Shown: positions 26,477-36,006, counted from the first letter of the stretch. The stretch: DNA of 64,000 bases from Bacillus luti (GCF_001884105.1 NZ_MACI01000093.1:124001-188000), one strand, 5' to 3'. The notes: a model not told the origin generated them from the letters alone. Made by a program: numbers and translations.

Positions 26477-26694
26477 CAAACTATGTTATTAAAGAAGCTT
26501 CTTTTTATTCGCGTAACCTTTTCATTTGGGCGTAAGAATGACAGGAGGCTTTTTGGTGTCTATAAAAAGTTTTGTCAAAATGTGTGAGAATAACGTGGAA
26601 AGTATTCAAAGGAGGAGTTTGCTAACGAAGCGAATATGAAGAGCATATAAACGCTTCATTTGTTAAGAGAGCGGTAGGAAAGGGCGGAAACAAA

Positions 26695-27255
26695 TTGAAA
26701 AAAAGAATCATTTGTTTCGTGTTTTCTAGTCTAGTGCTAAGTTCGTGCTCGTTTCAGCAAACGATGCAAGAAGAAAAAAATTTTGTGGGAACAACAGGCG
26801 GGGCTATGGATCGTGTTACGGATCCCATTCCGCTTAAGGAAATCCCGAAATATTTTCCGGTGAAGTTTAAAGCTCCGACATTTTTACCATACGACATTAC
26901 GAGTGATGTGAAGGGGGAAGTAAGGACGATTGGAAAAAGGAATAAGGTCTTAACGATTAAATATAAACAGCAGGAGCAAGGTAGGCGTGAATATATTGAG
27001 TTAAATGTTGCGGATTTTTCTTATAATTTTCCGGATTTCGTGGAAGAGAAACGATTTCAAGAGCAAATAAGATTGAATAATGGAGCAGCCGCTTATTTTA
27101 AAAATAAGGATGACTTTGAACGAGGGGAGGAGTTTGCGACGCTTATTTGGAAAGAGAAGGGGATTGAGTATCAGCTATTGTATCGTAATGTAGAAGAGAA
27201 TGATGTAGATGTGATTAAGCAAAATTTATTATACATTGCGAACAATATGAAATGA
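26695..27255 (+). CDS. Putative lipoprotein of unknown function
   Basis: A 186-residue secreted protein from TTG 26695, behind AGGAAAGGGCGG. The signal has KKR, a hydrophobic stretch and the lipobox LSSC (Cys at about residue 18), so it should be lipid-anchored on the outer face of the membrane. The mature part is hydrophilic with YFPVKFKAPTFLPYDIT and a mixed beta pattern, resembling DUF4367-type domains. That resemblance is only an impression. Confidence 0.7.
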   Translation: MKKRIICFVFSSLVLSSCSFQQTMQEEKNFVGTTGGAMDRVTDPIPLKEIPKYFPVKFKAPTFLPYDITSDVKGEVRTIGKRNKVLTIKYKQQEQGRREYIELNVADFSYNFPDFVEEKRFQEQIRLNNGAAAYFKNKDDFERGEEFATLIWKEKGIEYQLLYRNVEENDVDVIKQNLLYIANNMK

Positions 27256-27286
27256 AAAAACTAGCTGTATGATGCAGCTAGTTTTT
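27255..27286. terminator. Bidirectional terminator
   Basis: The stem AAAAACTAGCTG / CAGCTAGTTTTT separates the lipoprotein gene from the convergent yqhL. Confidence 0.82.
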
Positions 27287-27294
27287 GTATGTTA

Positions 27295-27678
27295 TTATTT
27301 CTTTTTAATTTTTCCAGTCCACGTTTTGAATCCACCTTGTAATTGGTAGAAATCTTTGTAGCCTTGTTTCTTTAAGTATTGAGCCGCACGACCAGTACGG
27401 AATCCGCTTTGGCAGTATAAGTAAACTGGTTGATCTTTACGAAGTTCTTTATGACGAAGGCGAATTTGTGATAACGGAATGTTACGTGCGCCTAAAATAT
27501 GCCCTGCAGTATATTCGTCTGCTTCGCGAATATCGATAAGCTGTGCTTTACGGTAACCAGCGCGAAACTCTTCTTCTGAAAGTGTTGTAATTAATTTTTT
27601 CTGATAGAAATACATCCATACAGTGTAGCCGATGAACGCTACGATTACGGCTAATAAAATAATCCAAGTTGTTGACAC
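27295..27678 (-). CDS. yqhL: Membrane-anchored rhodanese-like protein YqhL
   Basis: A 127-residue protein with an N-terminal membrane helix (about 4-24) and a rhodanese domain (32-122). The catalytic Cys is C89 in YLYCQSGFRTGRA, so sulfurtransferase activity is likely. Same order as B. subtilis yqhL-yqhM (lipM), with which it is divergent. Confidence 0.86.
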   Translation of the reverse strand: MSTTWIILLAVIVAFIGYTVWMYFYQKKLITTLSEEEFRAGYRKAQLIDIREADEYTAGHILGARNIPLSQIRLRHKELRKDQPVYLYCQSGFRTGRAAQYLKKQGYKDFYQLQGGFKTWTGKIKKK

Positions 27679-27848
27679 GATTCTATCGCTCCCTTTTTTC
27701 TTATCCTACTTTCAATATTATAATGCCCGTATGTATTTATGCAACAGATTCATTTGTATATACGAAGAAATTTCGTATTCTTTCACAAATTTTGTCGAAT
27801 TTGGTAGACTAGAGAATGTGAAAAATAATTGGTTATATGAGGTGCAGG

Positions 27849-28685
27849 ATGGGAAAAGAAAAATGGTGTTATATTAACTCTGGTCAATGTTCACCAGCAT
27901 TTAATATGGCGTTAGATGAATGTTTATTAAATTGGCAAAGTGAAAAGAAAATGCAACCAACAATTCGTTTTTATGAATGGGAAGTACCAACATTAACAGT
28001 CGGTTATTTCCAGCGTGTTGAAAAAGATATTAATATGGATATAGTTAATGAAAAGAAATATGGATTCGTTCGTCGTCAAACAGGTGGTAGGGGTGTATTA
28101 CACGATAAAGAATTAACGTACAGTGTTATTGTGTCTGAAGATCACCCGAATATGCCTAAAACAGTTACAGAAGCGTATCGTATTATTTCGCAAGGTTTAT
28201 TAGATGGTTTTAAAGCGCTAGGATTAGAAGCGTATTACGCAGTTCCGAAAACAGAAGCAGATCGTGAAAATTTAAAAAATCCACGTTCAGGCGTATGTTT
28301 TGATGCACCATCTTGGTATGAAATTGTAGTAGAAGGAAGAAAAATTGCAGGTAGTGCGCAAACACGTCAAAAAGGTGTTATTTTACAGCACGGATCGATT
28401 CCGTTAGAAATAGATTTAGATGAATTATACGACCTATTTTTATTCCCGAACGAACGGGTGAAAGAACGTATGAAGAGTATGTTCTCTTCAAAAGCGGTAG
28501 CAATTAATGAATTGACAGACCGTACATTTACGATCGAACAATTAATAAAAGCGTTTGAGGTTGGGTTTGAAAAAGGATTAGATGTAGAGCTTGTTCCGTA
28601 TGAATTAACAGAAGAACAGTTACATGAAGTTCAAACGTTAGCGAAAGAAAAGTATGAAAGTGATGAATGGAATTATAAAAAATAA
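27849..28685 (+). CDS. lipM: Octanoyl-[GcvH]:protein N-octanoyltransferase LipM
   Basis: A 278-residue BPL/LPL-fold enzyme that transfers octanoate from acyl carrier protein to GcvH in lipoate synthesis. The catalytic Cys is C150 (SGVCFDAP) and the conserved Lys is K165 ([11 protein letters not shown]). [11 protein letters not shown] is the substrate-binding loop. GAGGTGCAGG precedes ATG 27849. It supplies the cofactor arm used by the nearby glycine cleavage system. Confidence 0.92.
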   Translation: MGKEKWCYINSGQCSPAFNMALDECLLNWQSEKKMQPTIRFYEWEVPTLTVGYFQRVEKDINMDIVNEKKYGFVRRQTGGRGVLHDKELTYSVIVSEDHPNMPKTVTEAYRIISQGLLDGFKALGLEAYYAVPKTEADRENLKNPRSGVCFDAPSWYEIVVEGRKIAGSAQTRQKGVILQHGSIPLEIDLDELYDLFLFPNERVKERMKSMFSSKAVAINELTDRTFTIEQLIKAFEVGFEKGLDVELVPYELTEEQLHEVQTLAKEKYESDEWNYKK

Positions 28686-28715
28686 GAGATGGCGATTGCC
28701 ACCTCTTATTTTTTT
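28683..28715 (+). terminator. Terminator of lipM, abutting the bcr1 element
   Basis: The stem TAAGAGATGGC / GCCACCTCTTA is followed by at least seven T's. The T run merges with the TTTAT target copy at the bcr1 left edge. Confidence 0.78.
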
Positions 28716-28870
28716 ATCCCGCTATTTGCGGACAGTAAGCATCCTGCCCAAAAACTCTGCTGGGTAAAGAAGTTAGGCGGGAGCTGGGCTACCCGTAAAC
28801 TCCCGATTTGTGAAGGCTAATAATCAGCGGGGGATGAACAAAACCCCCACTGATTAAAGTTTCACTTTAT
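28713..28870. repeat. bcr1-type repeat of the B. cereus group
   Basis: A 148-base GC-richer block (28718-28865) with strong internal pairing (for example GCGGGAGCTGGGCTACCCG, and CCCCCACTGATT against AATCAGCGGGGG) is flanked by direct TTTAT copies at 28713-28717 and 28866-28870. Size, TTTAT flanks and internal sequence agree with what I remember of bcr1, a mobile non-autonomous repeat of this group. It carries no ORF. Confidence 0.85.
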
Positions 28871-29709
28871 AGTAAATTAAGTACTTTTTCTACTTTGATT
28901 CCTTTATCTTGTAAAGAACGAAGGCGATTTACAACGTCCATAATTTCTTTGTCGAATGTAACGCTAATACCTTGGCTTTGTAGTTCTTCTTTTAAGCTTT
29001 CGATAGAATCATCTATGTCGATGCCAAGCTCGTAATCCTGACAAACTTCAATCGTCTTTTTCACGAGTTTAACATAATTTTCTTGTAATTTTGAGTTTGT
29101 TTCAGTCAAAGCAGGCTGCTTCGGTTTTGCAGGAGCAACCGGTGCTGTCTCTTGCTTTGTAACTGGAGTCGGTACTTCTTTTTTCACAGGTGCTGGAGTA
29201 GATAATTCTACAGCAGCTTCTACGCTGACTGGCTTCGGCGTTGATACCGGAGTAGGCTTAGGTATTGCAACAGGTGCTTCTACACGCGTAACAGGCTTTG
29301 GAGCAGGTGTAACTGCTTTTGGAGCTTCTACAACTACTTCTTTTTTCGGCGCTACTTCTACAGGTGCTTCTTCTTGCTCAGCAGCCTCTTTATTTTCTTT
29401 ACTCCACATAACGCGTTCTATTTCTAGAGAAACATTGTTTTTGTTCATCGCTGTTAATGTAACTTTACCAACTTCAGCGTTTCCAGTGAAATCAACAATC
29501 TTATAAATAACACTCTTGTTCCAATCCACGTTTCCGCTCAAAAATAATTCTTCGTTACATTTCGGCGTTAAGCCCTCGATTTTAATTTCTGCGTTTACAC
29601 CGTTTTCACTATATACCATAATTAGCGAAGCATTTACATCTTCGTCTGCTAACATTAGTTCACGTACCATTTTGCCGGTGCGTACTTGCGTTTTCTTCTT
29701 AACTGACAT
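28867..29709 (-). CDS. Pro/Ala/Val-rich linker protein of unknown function
   Basis: A 280-residue protein in three parts: a beta-rich N-terminal domain (1-105), a low-complexity Pro/Ala/Val/Lys linker (about 110-200, with repeated PAPKPV, PTPVSTPKPV and TPAPVKK), and a helical C-terminal domain (205-280). No signal peptide or membrane span. GAGAGGAG precedes ATG 29709. The TAA stop lies within the right TTTAT of the bcr1 element. I do not recognise the family. Confidence 0.7.
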   Translation of the reverse strand: MSVKKKTQVRTGKMVRELMLADEDVNASLIMVYSENGVNAEIKIEGLTPKCNEELFLSGNVDWNKSVIYKIVDFTGNAEVGKVTLTAMNKNNVSLEIERVMWSKENKEAAEQEEAPVEVAPKKEVVVEAPKAVTPAPKPVTRVEAPVAIPKPTPVSTPKPVSVEAAVELSTPAPVKKEVPTPVTKQETAPVAPAKPKQPALTETNSKLQENYVKLVKKTIEVCQDYELGIDIDDSIESLKEELQSQGISVTFDKEIMDVVNRLRSLQDKGIKVEKVLNLL

Positions 29710-29886
29710 CTAATTTCTCCTCTCAAAAACTCAGTAATAATAAAAAAATCGTATAACGAAAAATAATTGCTCACGAAGATTTATGATACCGATAATAAAA
29801 GCATCACGTCAACAATTAACTTTAATTATTTTGCATTTTTCTTATTTTCTTTATGAAATTTTTCAATTTGTAAAATTAGACAGAAG

Positions 29887-29915
29887 AAAAACAGCCTTTT
29901 GAAAGGCTGTTAAAA
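29887..29915 (-). terminator. Isolated minus-strand terminator-like hairpin
   Basis: The 10-bp stem AACAGCCTTT / AAAGGCTGTT; read on the minus strand it is followed by TTTTCTTCT. It stands between divergent genes, with no minus-strand gene immediately to its right. Confidence 0.5.
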
Positions 29916-29955
29916 CGTGGAAAACTTTAGTGAGTGTTAATTTTTTTACGTTTCC

Positions 29956-29962
29956 CATACTA
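29956..29962 (+). promoter_or_regulatory. Possible sigma-G -10 element of splB
   Basis: CATACTA, the sigma-G -10 consensus, lies 19 bases before the splB start. A matching -35 is not clear. Forespore expression of splB is established in B. subtilis. Confidence 0.4.
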
Positions 29963-29980
29963 ACGAGAGGAGGGAAGCGT

Positions 29981-31006
29981 ATGAAACCATTTATGCCAAA
30001 AATCGTCTACTTTGAACCGAAGGCGCTTGAATATCCACTTGGAAAAGAGCTATATGAGAAGTTTACGAAGATGGGATTAGAAATCCGTGAAACGACGTCT
30101 CATAATCAAATTAGAAATTTGCCAGGCGAGAATGATTTGCAAAAATATCGTAATGCAAAGGCGACGCTTGTTGTTGGGGTGAGGAAGACATTAAAGTTTG
30201 ATACGTCAAAACCATCAGCTGAATATGCAATCCCGCTTGCAACAGGGTGCATGGGACATTGTCATTATTGTTATTTGCAAACGACGCTTGGGAGTAAGCC
30301 TTACGTTCGTGTGTATGTTAATCTTGATGAAATATTTCAGAAGGCAAAGCAATACATGGACGAAAGAGCACCTGAAATAACAAGATTTGAAGCGGCGTGT
30401 ACATCAGATATCGTTGGGATTGATCATTTAACACATGCATTAAAGCGGGCGATAGAGTTTATTGGAGAAAGTGAATACGGGCGTTTACGTTTCGTTACGA
30501 AATATTCGCACGTTGATCATTTGTTAGATGCAAAACATAATGGGAAAACTCGTTTCAGGTTTAGTATTAATTCACGGTATGTGATTAAAAATTTTGAGCC
30601 AGGGACATCACCCTTTGAAGAACGAATTGAAGCGGCTCGTAAAGTAGCAGGCGCGGGTTATCCACTTGGGTTTATTGTTGCGCCACTTTATATGCATGAA
30701 GGGTGGGAAGAAGGATACCGTGAACTATTTGAGCGACTGTACAATGCGCTAAAAGACTTGTCGATACCGAATTTAACGTTTGAATTAATTCAACATCGCT
30801 TTACAAAACCGGCAAAAAAGGTCATTCAAGAGCGTTATCCGAATACGAAACTTGAAATGGATGAAGAGAAGCGTAAATATAAATGGGGACGATACGGAAT
30901 CGGAAAATACGTTTATAAAAAAGATGAAGCGGAAGTATTAGAAGAAACAATAAGAGGTTATATACATGAGTTTTTCCCTGATGCAGAAATACAATACTTT
31001 ACTTAA
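29981..31006 (+). CDS. splB: Spore photoproduct lyase
   Basis: A 341-residue radical SAM enzyme that reverses spore photoproduct thymine dimers at germination. The 4Fe-4S cysteines are C90, C94 and C97 (GCMGHCHYCY). C140 (EAACTSD) corresponds to the hydrogen-donor cysteine of the B. subtilis enzyme. GAGGAGGGAAGCGT precedes ATG 29981, giving the usual length; an in-frame extension upstream lacks a ribosome site. Monocistronic here, without splA. Confidence 0.94.
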   Translation: MKPFMPKIVYFEPKALEYPLGKELYEKFTKMGLEIRETTSHNQIRNLPGENDLQKYRNAKATLVVGVRKTLKFDTSKPSAEYAIPLATGCMGHCHYCYLQTTLGSKPYVRVYVNLDEIFQKAKQYMDERAPEITRFEAACTSDIVGIDHLTHALKRAIEFIGESEYGRLRFVTKYSHVDHLLDAKHNGKTRFRFSINSRYVIKNFEPGTSPFEERIEAARKVAGAGYPLGFIVAPLYMHEGWEEGYRELFERLYNALKDLSIPNLTFELIQHRFTKPAKKVIQERYPNTKLEMDEEKRKYKWGRYGIGKYVYKKDEAEVLEETIRGYIHEFFPDAEIQYFT

Positions 31007-31054
31007 GAAGAGTCTGTATACAGATACAGATTCTTTTTTGTTTTATATATTTAG

Positions 31055-31579
<525 letters not shown>

Positions 31580-31632
31580 GGGGAACGTATGTCGTTTCCT
31601 TTTTTATTTCAATCGAAAAGGATGGGAGAATT

Positions 31633-32295
31633 ATGAAAGCAATTATTTTTGATTTTGATGGATTAATTGTGGACACAGAAACAATATGGTTTCACTCTTT
31701 CAGAGAAGCCGTTCATGAGTATGGCGGGGAGTTACCTTTAGAGGAATTTGCAAAATGTATTGGAACGACAGATGATGTACTATATGCATATTTAAATGAG
31801 CAATTAAAAGAGAAGTTTAACAAGCATTTATTAAAAGAAAAAGTGAAAACTTTACATAAAGAGAAAATGAAAATAACAGAAGCTCGTGACGGTGTAAAAG
31901 AATATTTAGAGGAAGCGAAAGAAATGGGATTGAAAATCGCATTAGCCTCTAGTTCATCTAGAGAATGGGTTATTCCTTTTTTGGAAGAGCTACAAATTCG
32001 AGATTATTTTGAAGTCATTAAAACGAGAGAAGATGTTGAAAAGGTAAAACCAGATCCAGCACTTTATCAAATTGCGATAAAAGATTTAGGGATTGATCCA
32101 TCTGAAGCGGTTGTATTTGAAGACTCGTTAAACGGATTGAAAGCAGCGATTGCAGCAGGATTAAAGTGTGTCGTTGTACCTAATGATGTGACACGGAACT
32201 TACCCTTTGAAAATCATCACCTTCGAATTGAAAGTATGAAAGATAAAAGTTTGAAAGAAGTGCTTCAAAGTATAAAAAAAGACCGTATTTCCTAA
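31633..32295 (+). CDS. HAD-superfamily phosphatase/phosphomutase-like protein
   Basis: A 220-residue HAD protein of the beta-phosphoglucomutase-like group. Motif I is DFDGLIVDTE (8-17), motif II ALASSSSRE, motif III KPDPALY and motif IV VFEDSLNG. A helical cap follows motif I. Substrate not predictable; phosphosugar or similar. Its stop codon overlaps that of the convergent yqhP and lies in the shared terminator. Confidence 0.82.
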   Translation: MKAIIFDFDGLIVDTETIWFHSFREAVHEYGGELPLEEFAKCIGTTDDVLYAYLNEQLKEKFNKHLLKEKVKTLHKEKMKITEARDGVKEYLEEAKEMGLKIALASSSSREWVIPFLEELQIRDYFEVIKTREDVEKVKPDPALYQIAIKDLGIDPSEAVVFEDSLNGLKAAIAAGLKCVVVPNDVTRNLPFENHHLRIESMKDKSLKEVLQSIKKDRIS

Positions 32296-32318
32296 AAGGA
32301 AGCACGGTCTTTCTTTTT
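32274..32318. terminator. Bidirectional terminator inside two convergent coding ends
   Basis: The stem AAAGACCGT plus TTCC pairs with GGAA plus ACGGTCTTT around a short loop. It covers the last codons of both the HAD gene and yqhP, whose stop codons (TAA plus, TAG minus) overlap at 32292-32295. Confidence 0.8.
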
Positions 32319-32693
32319 GTTTTTCTTACCTTCAATGACAGTTAAATGAGATTGTTTTCTTTTTCGTTTCACAGTAGAAGAATTCCCTTTTTTGCCCTTG
32401 TCATTAGAAGCATTTGACTTAAAGAAAGAATTGCTTAGGGGTGCTACATTTTGTTTCCCGTGTTTGCGGTTCGATTGTTTTGCAGCGCGCTTATATGAGC
32501 TTTGCGAATTTGCAGAACCACTAGAATTTGTAAACATCTTGTATAGCAAATAAAAGATACCGACAACAAGTAACATGTACCCGATATTTCTTAATACACC
32601 CATTGGGTTTGTAATAACAGATGAAACAAGGCCGAATATTGCTAATCCGATAATAAGCACAACTATAGCGAATGTAAACGAACGACCGTTCAT
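32292..32693 (-). CDS. yqhP: YqhP-type membrane protein
   Basis: A 133-residue protein with two hydrophobic segments (about 6-24 and 36-55) and a very basic Ser/Lys/Asn-rich cytoplasmic tail to the C-terminus (KRKRKQSHLTV, KKNKKKDRASF). Position and layout fit B. subtilis YqhP (SA1362 family). AGGAGGTG precedes ATG 32693. Confidence 0.75.
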   Translation of the reverse strand: MNGRSFTFAIVVLIIGLAIFGLVSSVITNPMGVLRNIGYMLLVVGIFYLLYKMFTNSSGSANSQSSYKRAAKQSNRKHGKQNVAPLSNSFFKSNASNDKGKKGNSSTVKRKRKQSHLTVIEGKKNKKKDRASF

Positions 32694-32772
32694 AAGGAAC
32701 ACCTCCTAAAAACATATATTAAAATTAGTATATTAACGATGAGGAAAGGAGTTGAACACCATTTTTAAATAA

Positions 32773-33693
32773 TTATTGTTTGTTTTCTAAACGTAATAAT
32801 TCTTCAAACGATGCAATGGCTACTTCCACTTGATCATCTGTTGGTTCTTTCGTTGTTAATAGTTGCAGCCATAATCCTGGATAGCCAAGTATACGCAATA
32901 CAGGAACATCTCGTAATCGATTCGTAAATTGCAATACTTCAAACGAAATGCCGAGAACGACTGGAATTAATAAAATTCGGTTTACTACCCTTGCCCAAAG
33001 TGGATCTGTAGGGACGAGGAAATAAACAAACATTCCAATAATGACTGTAAATATAATAAAACTACTACCACATCTATAATGGAGGCGGGTTTGTTTTTGA
33101 ACATTTTCAACAGTCAATGAAAGGTTATTCTCATAAGCATTGATCACTTTATGCTCCGCACCGTGGTACTGAAATACCCGCTTAATAAGTGGAGTTAAAG
33201 AAATAAAGTATATATAGCTCAATAATAGCATGAGCTTAATGACACTTTCGACAATGATTTGCCCTGTATGAGATGGGAAAATCGGTCTCGTTAATTCAGC
33301 TAGTAGTGCAGGAACTGCTGTGAAAATTACTTTTCCGAATATGAAAGATAAAACACCAACTGCTGCAACTCCTAATACCATCGTTAATTTTGATTGTTCT
33401 TCTTTTTTATTTGCAATTTGTTCGTCTTCTTCTGGGTGGACATCAAATCGTTCTGAAGCAAAGTTTAAATGCTTCGCTCCATTGGCACTTGCATCCACAA
33501 TAGCTGCAATTCCTCGTAAAAATGGAATTTTTTTCAGGATAGATAATGCTTTGTTACGAACGCGTGGTAATCGATAAAATTCAATCGATTTATCTTTACG
33601 ACGAACCGCTGTAACAGTATATTCTCTACCACCAAACATAACTCCTTCTATGACTGCTTGCCCGCCATATATTTGTTTTGACTCTTCTGCCAT
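32773..33693 (-). CDS. yqhQ: DUF1385 membrane protein YqhQ
   Basis: A 306-residue membrane protein. The N-terminal YGGQAVIEGVMFGGREYTVTAVR and YHGAEHKVINAYE motifs define the DUF1385 family; several hydrophobic segments lie between 110 and 260. Start ATG 33693, with AGGTTGGTG upstream. Function unknown; order yqhP-yqhQ-yqhR matches B. subtilis. Confidence 0.85.
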   Translation of the reverse strand: MAEESKQIYGGQAVIEGVMFGGREYTVTAVRRKDKSIEFYRLPRVRNKALSILKKIPFLRGIAAIVDASANGAKHLNFASERFDVHPEEDEQIANKKEEQSKLTMVLGVAAVGVLSFIFGKVIFTAVPALLAELTRPIFPSHTGQIIVESVIKLMLLLSYIYFISLTPLIKRVFQYHGAEHKVINAYENNLSLTVENVQKQTRLHYRCGSSFIIFTVIIGMFVYFLVPTDPLWARVVNRILLIPVVLGISFEVLQFTNRLRDVPVLRILGYPGLWLQLLTTKEPTDDQVEVAIASFEELLRLENKQ

Positions 33694-33937
33694 GTTAACA
33701 CCAACCTGTATTTGTTTCTCTCTTATGTAGAAAAAGAGGCAATTGTCATACTGGGTTCTGTCATTTTGAAATAAGACAATCACCAAGTTTCCTTTATTTT
33801 ATCGACAAATACAAGTAGATGACAAGGGGAAATGTTACGAGAGTCGGACATTTCTTATTCTTTTTATAGACAAATTTCGCAGTATTTAAACATGCTTCAA
33901 AACAGTTTCGGGCATACTATTGAACGGAGGTGTCGAT

Positions 33938-34426
33938 GTGAGTCAAGAACAATTAGGAACGAGGAATTTTTTGCAAATTGGTTTGTTTGGTGGAATCTTT
34001 TGGGGAGGGATATGGTATTTCCTTCATATTTTTTCATTTACGGAAGCTGGACCGAATTATTTCCTTTTACCATTTGCGTTTGGGGGTTGGAAGGAAGGGG
34101 TATGGGGGAACGTGTTAGGAATTGTTTGTATGGGATTTCTTTCGATTTTAATTGCCTTTTTGTATAAAGCATTTTTTGCAAAATTTGAAGGGATTCTTCC
34201 AGGGATGATTTACGGTCTATTTTGGTGGGCGTTACTATTTTTCGGAATGGGGTTACTAGCGCCTGCTATTAAAAGTGCACTCCATTTACCGAAAGAAACA
34301 ATTGTGACGACGATATGCATTTTTATATTGTATGGTGTGTTTATAGCATACTCTGTTTCCTACGCAGTGAATACCAATAAAGCCGAGCGAGAAGGGGAAG
34401 AGAAGACAAACTATTCAAATAAGTAA
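33938..34426 (+). CDS. yqhR: YqhR family membrane protein
   Basis: A 162-residue protein from GTG 33938, behind CGGAGGTG. Four hydrophobic segments (about 12-32, 48-68, 83-105, 118-140) and a charged tail. It is between yqhQ and aroQ, as in B. subtilis. Function unknown. Confidence 0.82.
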   Translation: MSQEQLGTRNFLQIGLFGGIFWGGIWYFLHIFSFTEAGPNYFLLPFAFGGWKEGVWGNVLGIVCMGFLSILIAFLYKAFFAKFEGILPGMIYGLFWWALLFFGMGLLAPAIKSALHLPKETIVTTICIFILYGVFIAYSVSYAVNTNKAEREGEEKTNYSNK

Positions 34427-34478
34427 CTCCTATGTTAAAATGTTGTATAGATATTTAATATTAAGGAGTTTTAAGCAT

Positions 34479-34919
34479 ATGAAAAAGGTACTCCTCGTAA
34501 ACGGTCCTAACCTAAATCGCCTCGGTGTCAGAGAGGTAAATGTATATGGAAAGGGCACGCTAGCGACACTTGAAGCAGATATGAAGCAAGAAGCAGAAAC
34601 AATGGGAGTGGAATTAGAATGTTTCCAATCAAATCATGAAGGCGCGATTATCGATCGTATTCATGAGGCGGAAGATATATATGAAGGGATCATTTTAAAT
34701 CCTGGAGCATTTACGCATTATAGCTATGCGATTCGAGATGCAATTGCGAGCATTTCGATTTCTGTCATTGAAGTACATATTTCTAACATTCACCAGCGTG
34801 AGTCGTTCCGTCACGAATCTGTGACGGCAGCTGTTTGTGCGGGACAAATTGTTGGATTTGGTTTTTATGGCTATAAGTTAGCGTTATTTGCATTAATGGA
34901 GAAATTGAGGGAGGCATAA
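34479..34919 (+). CDS. aroQ: 3-dehydroquinate dehydratase, type II
   Basis: A 146-residue enzyme of the shikimate pathway. NGPNLNRLG (8-16) is the family signature. NPGAFTHYSYA, EVHISNIHQRESFRHES and the conserved active-site Tyr (Y24 in VNVYG) fit type II enzymes. AAGGAG precedes ATG 34479. It starts the aroQ-pepQ-efp run. Confidence 0.94.
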   Translation: MKKVLLVNGPNLNRLGVREVNVYGKGTLATLEADMKQEAETMGVELECFQSNHEGAIIDRIHEAEDIYEGIILNPGAFTHYSYAIRDAIASISISVIEVHISNIHQRESFRHESVTAAVCAGQIVGFGFYGYKLALFALMEKLREA

Positions 34920-34923
34920 AGTA

Positions 34924-35985
34924 ATGGAGAAAATTGAAAGATTAAGAAGTGCATTTGATGAGGCTGGTATTGACGGTATCTTGTTAACAAATGAACATAG
35001 TCGCAGATATATGGCTAACTTCACAGGAACAGCTGGTGTTGTACTGATTTCGAAAAATCGTGCTCAATTTATTACAGATTTCCGTTACGTAGAGCAGGCT
35101 ACTAAGCAAGCTGTTGGATATGAGATTGTACAGCATGCAGGATTAATTATCGATGAAGTTGCAAAGCAAGTGAAGGAACTAGGAATTCAAAAGCTTGGCT
35201 TTGAGCAAGATACTCTTACATATAGTTCTTATTCAGCTCATAAAGAAGCGATCGATGCTGAATTTATCCCAACTTCTGGGCTTGTAGAAAAGTTACGCTT
35301 GATAAAGACTGATTCAGAGATTAAGATATTAAAGGAAGCTGCACAGATTGCAGATGCTGCCTTTGAACATATTCTATCATTCATTCGCCCGGGAGTATCT
35401 GAAATTGAAGTGTCAAATGAACTTGAATTTTTCATGAGAAAACAAGGAGCAACATCTTCTTCGTTTGATATTATCGTTGCTTCAGGTCTTCGTTCGGCAT
35501 TACCGCACGGCGTGGCATCTGAAAAAGTGATAGAAACAGGAGATTTCGTTACATTAGACTTCGGCGCTTATTACAAAGGATATTGCTCTGATATTACTCG
35601 TACGATTGCAGTCGGTGAACCATCTGATAAATTGAAAGAAATTTATAATATCGTTTTAGAAGCACAACTTCGTGGTGTGAACGGTATTAAAGCTGGTTTA
35701 ACAGGCCGTGAAGCAGATGCGCTAACGCGTGATTACATAACGGAAAAAGGATACGGTGAATACTTCGGACACTCTACTGGTCATGGAATCGGTCTTGAAA
35801 TCCATGAGGCACCAGGTTTAGCGTTCCGTTCTGATACAGTACTTGAACCAGGTATGGCTGTAACAGTAGAACCAGGTATTTATATTCCAGGTATTGGCGG
35901 CGTACGTATTGAAGATGATATCATTGTAACGAGTGAAGGTAATGAAGTAATTACGAAATCACCAAAAGAACTTATTATTTTGTAA
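34924..35985 (+). CDS. pepQ: Xaa-Pro dipeptidase (M24 metallopeptidase)
   Basis: A 353-residue enzyme that cleaves X-Pro peptides. Metal ligands are D212, D223, H287, E316 and E330 (TLDFGAY, SDITRT, GHGIGLEIHE, VEPGIY, RIEDDI). An N-terminal creatinase-type domain spans about 1-125. It starts five bases after aroQ and is followed by efp, which acts on proline-rich translation. Equivalent to B. subtilis YqhT. Confidence 0.92.
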   Translation: MEKIERLRSAFDEAGIDGILLTNEHSRRYMANFTGTAGVVLISKNRAQFITDFRYVEQATKQAVGYEIVQHAGLIIDEVAKQVKELGIQKLGFEQDTLTYSSYSAHKEAIDAEFIPTSGLVEKLRLIKTDSEIKILKEAAQIADAAFEHILSFIRPGVSEIEVSNELEFFMRKQGATSSSFDIIVASGLRSALPHGVASEKVIETGDFVTLDFGAYYKGYCSDITRTIAVGEPSDKLKEIYNIVLEAQLRGVNGIKAGLTGREADALTRDYITEKGYGEYFGHSTGHGIGLEIHEAPGLAFRSDTVLEPGMAVTVEPGIYIPGIGGVRIEDDIIVTSEGNEVITKSPKELIIL

Positions 35986-36006
35986 TACACAGGAGGATTT
36001 TTTTAC

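Noticed and set aside
26577-26636. 19-codon ORF before the lipoprotein gene
   Set aside because: No ribosome site in front of its ATG, and too short to support.
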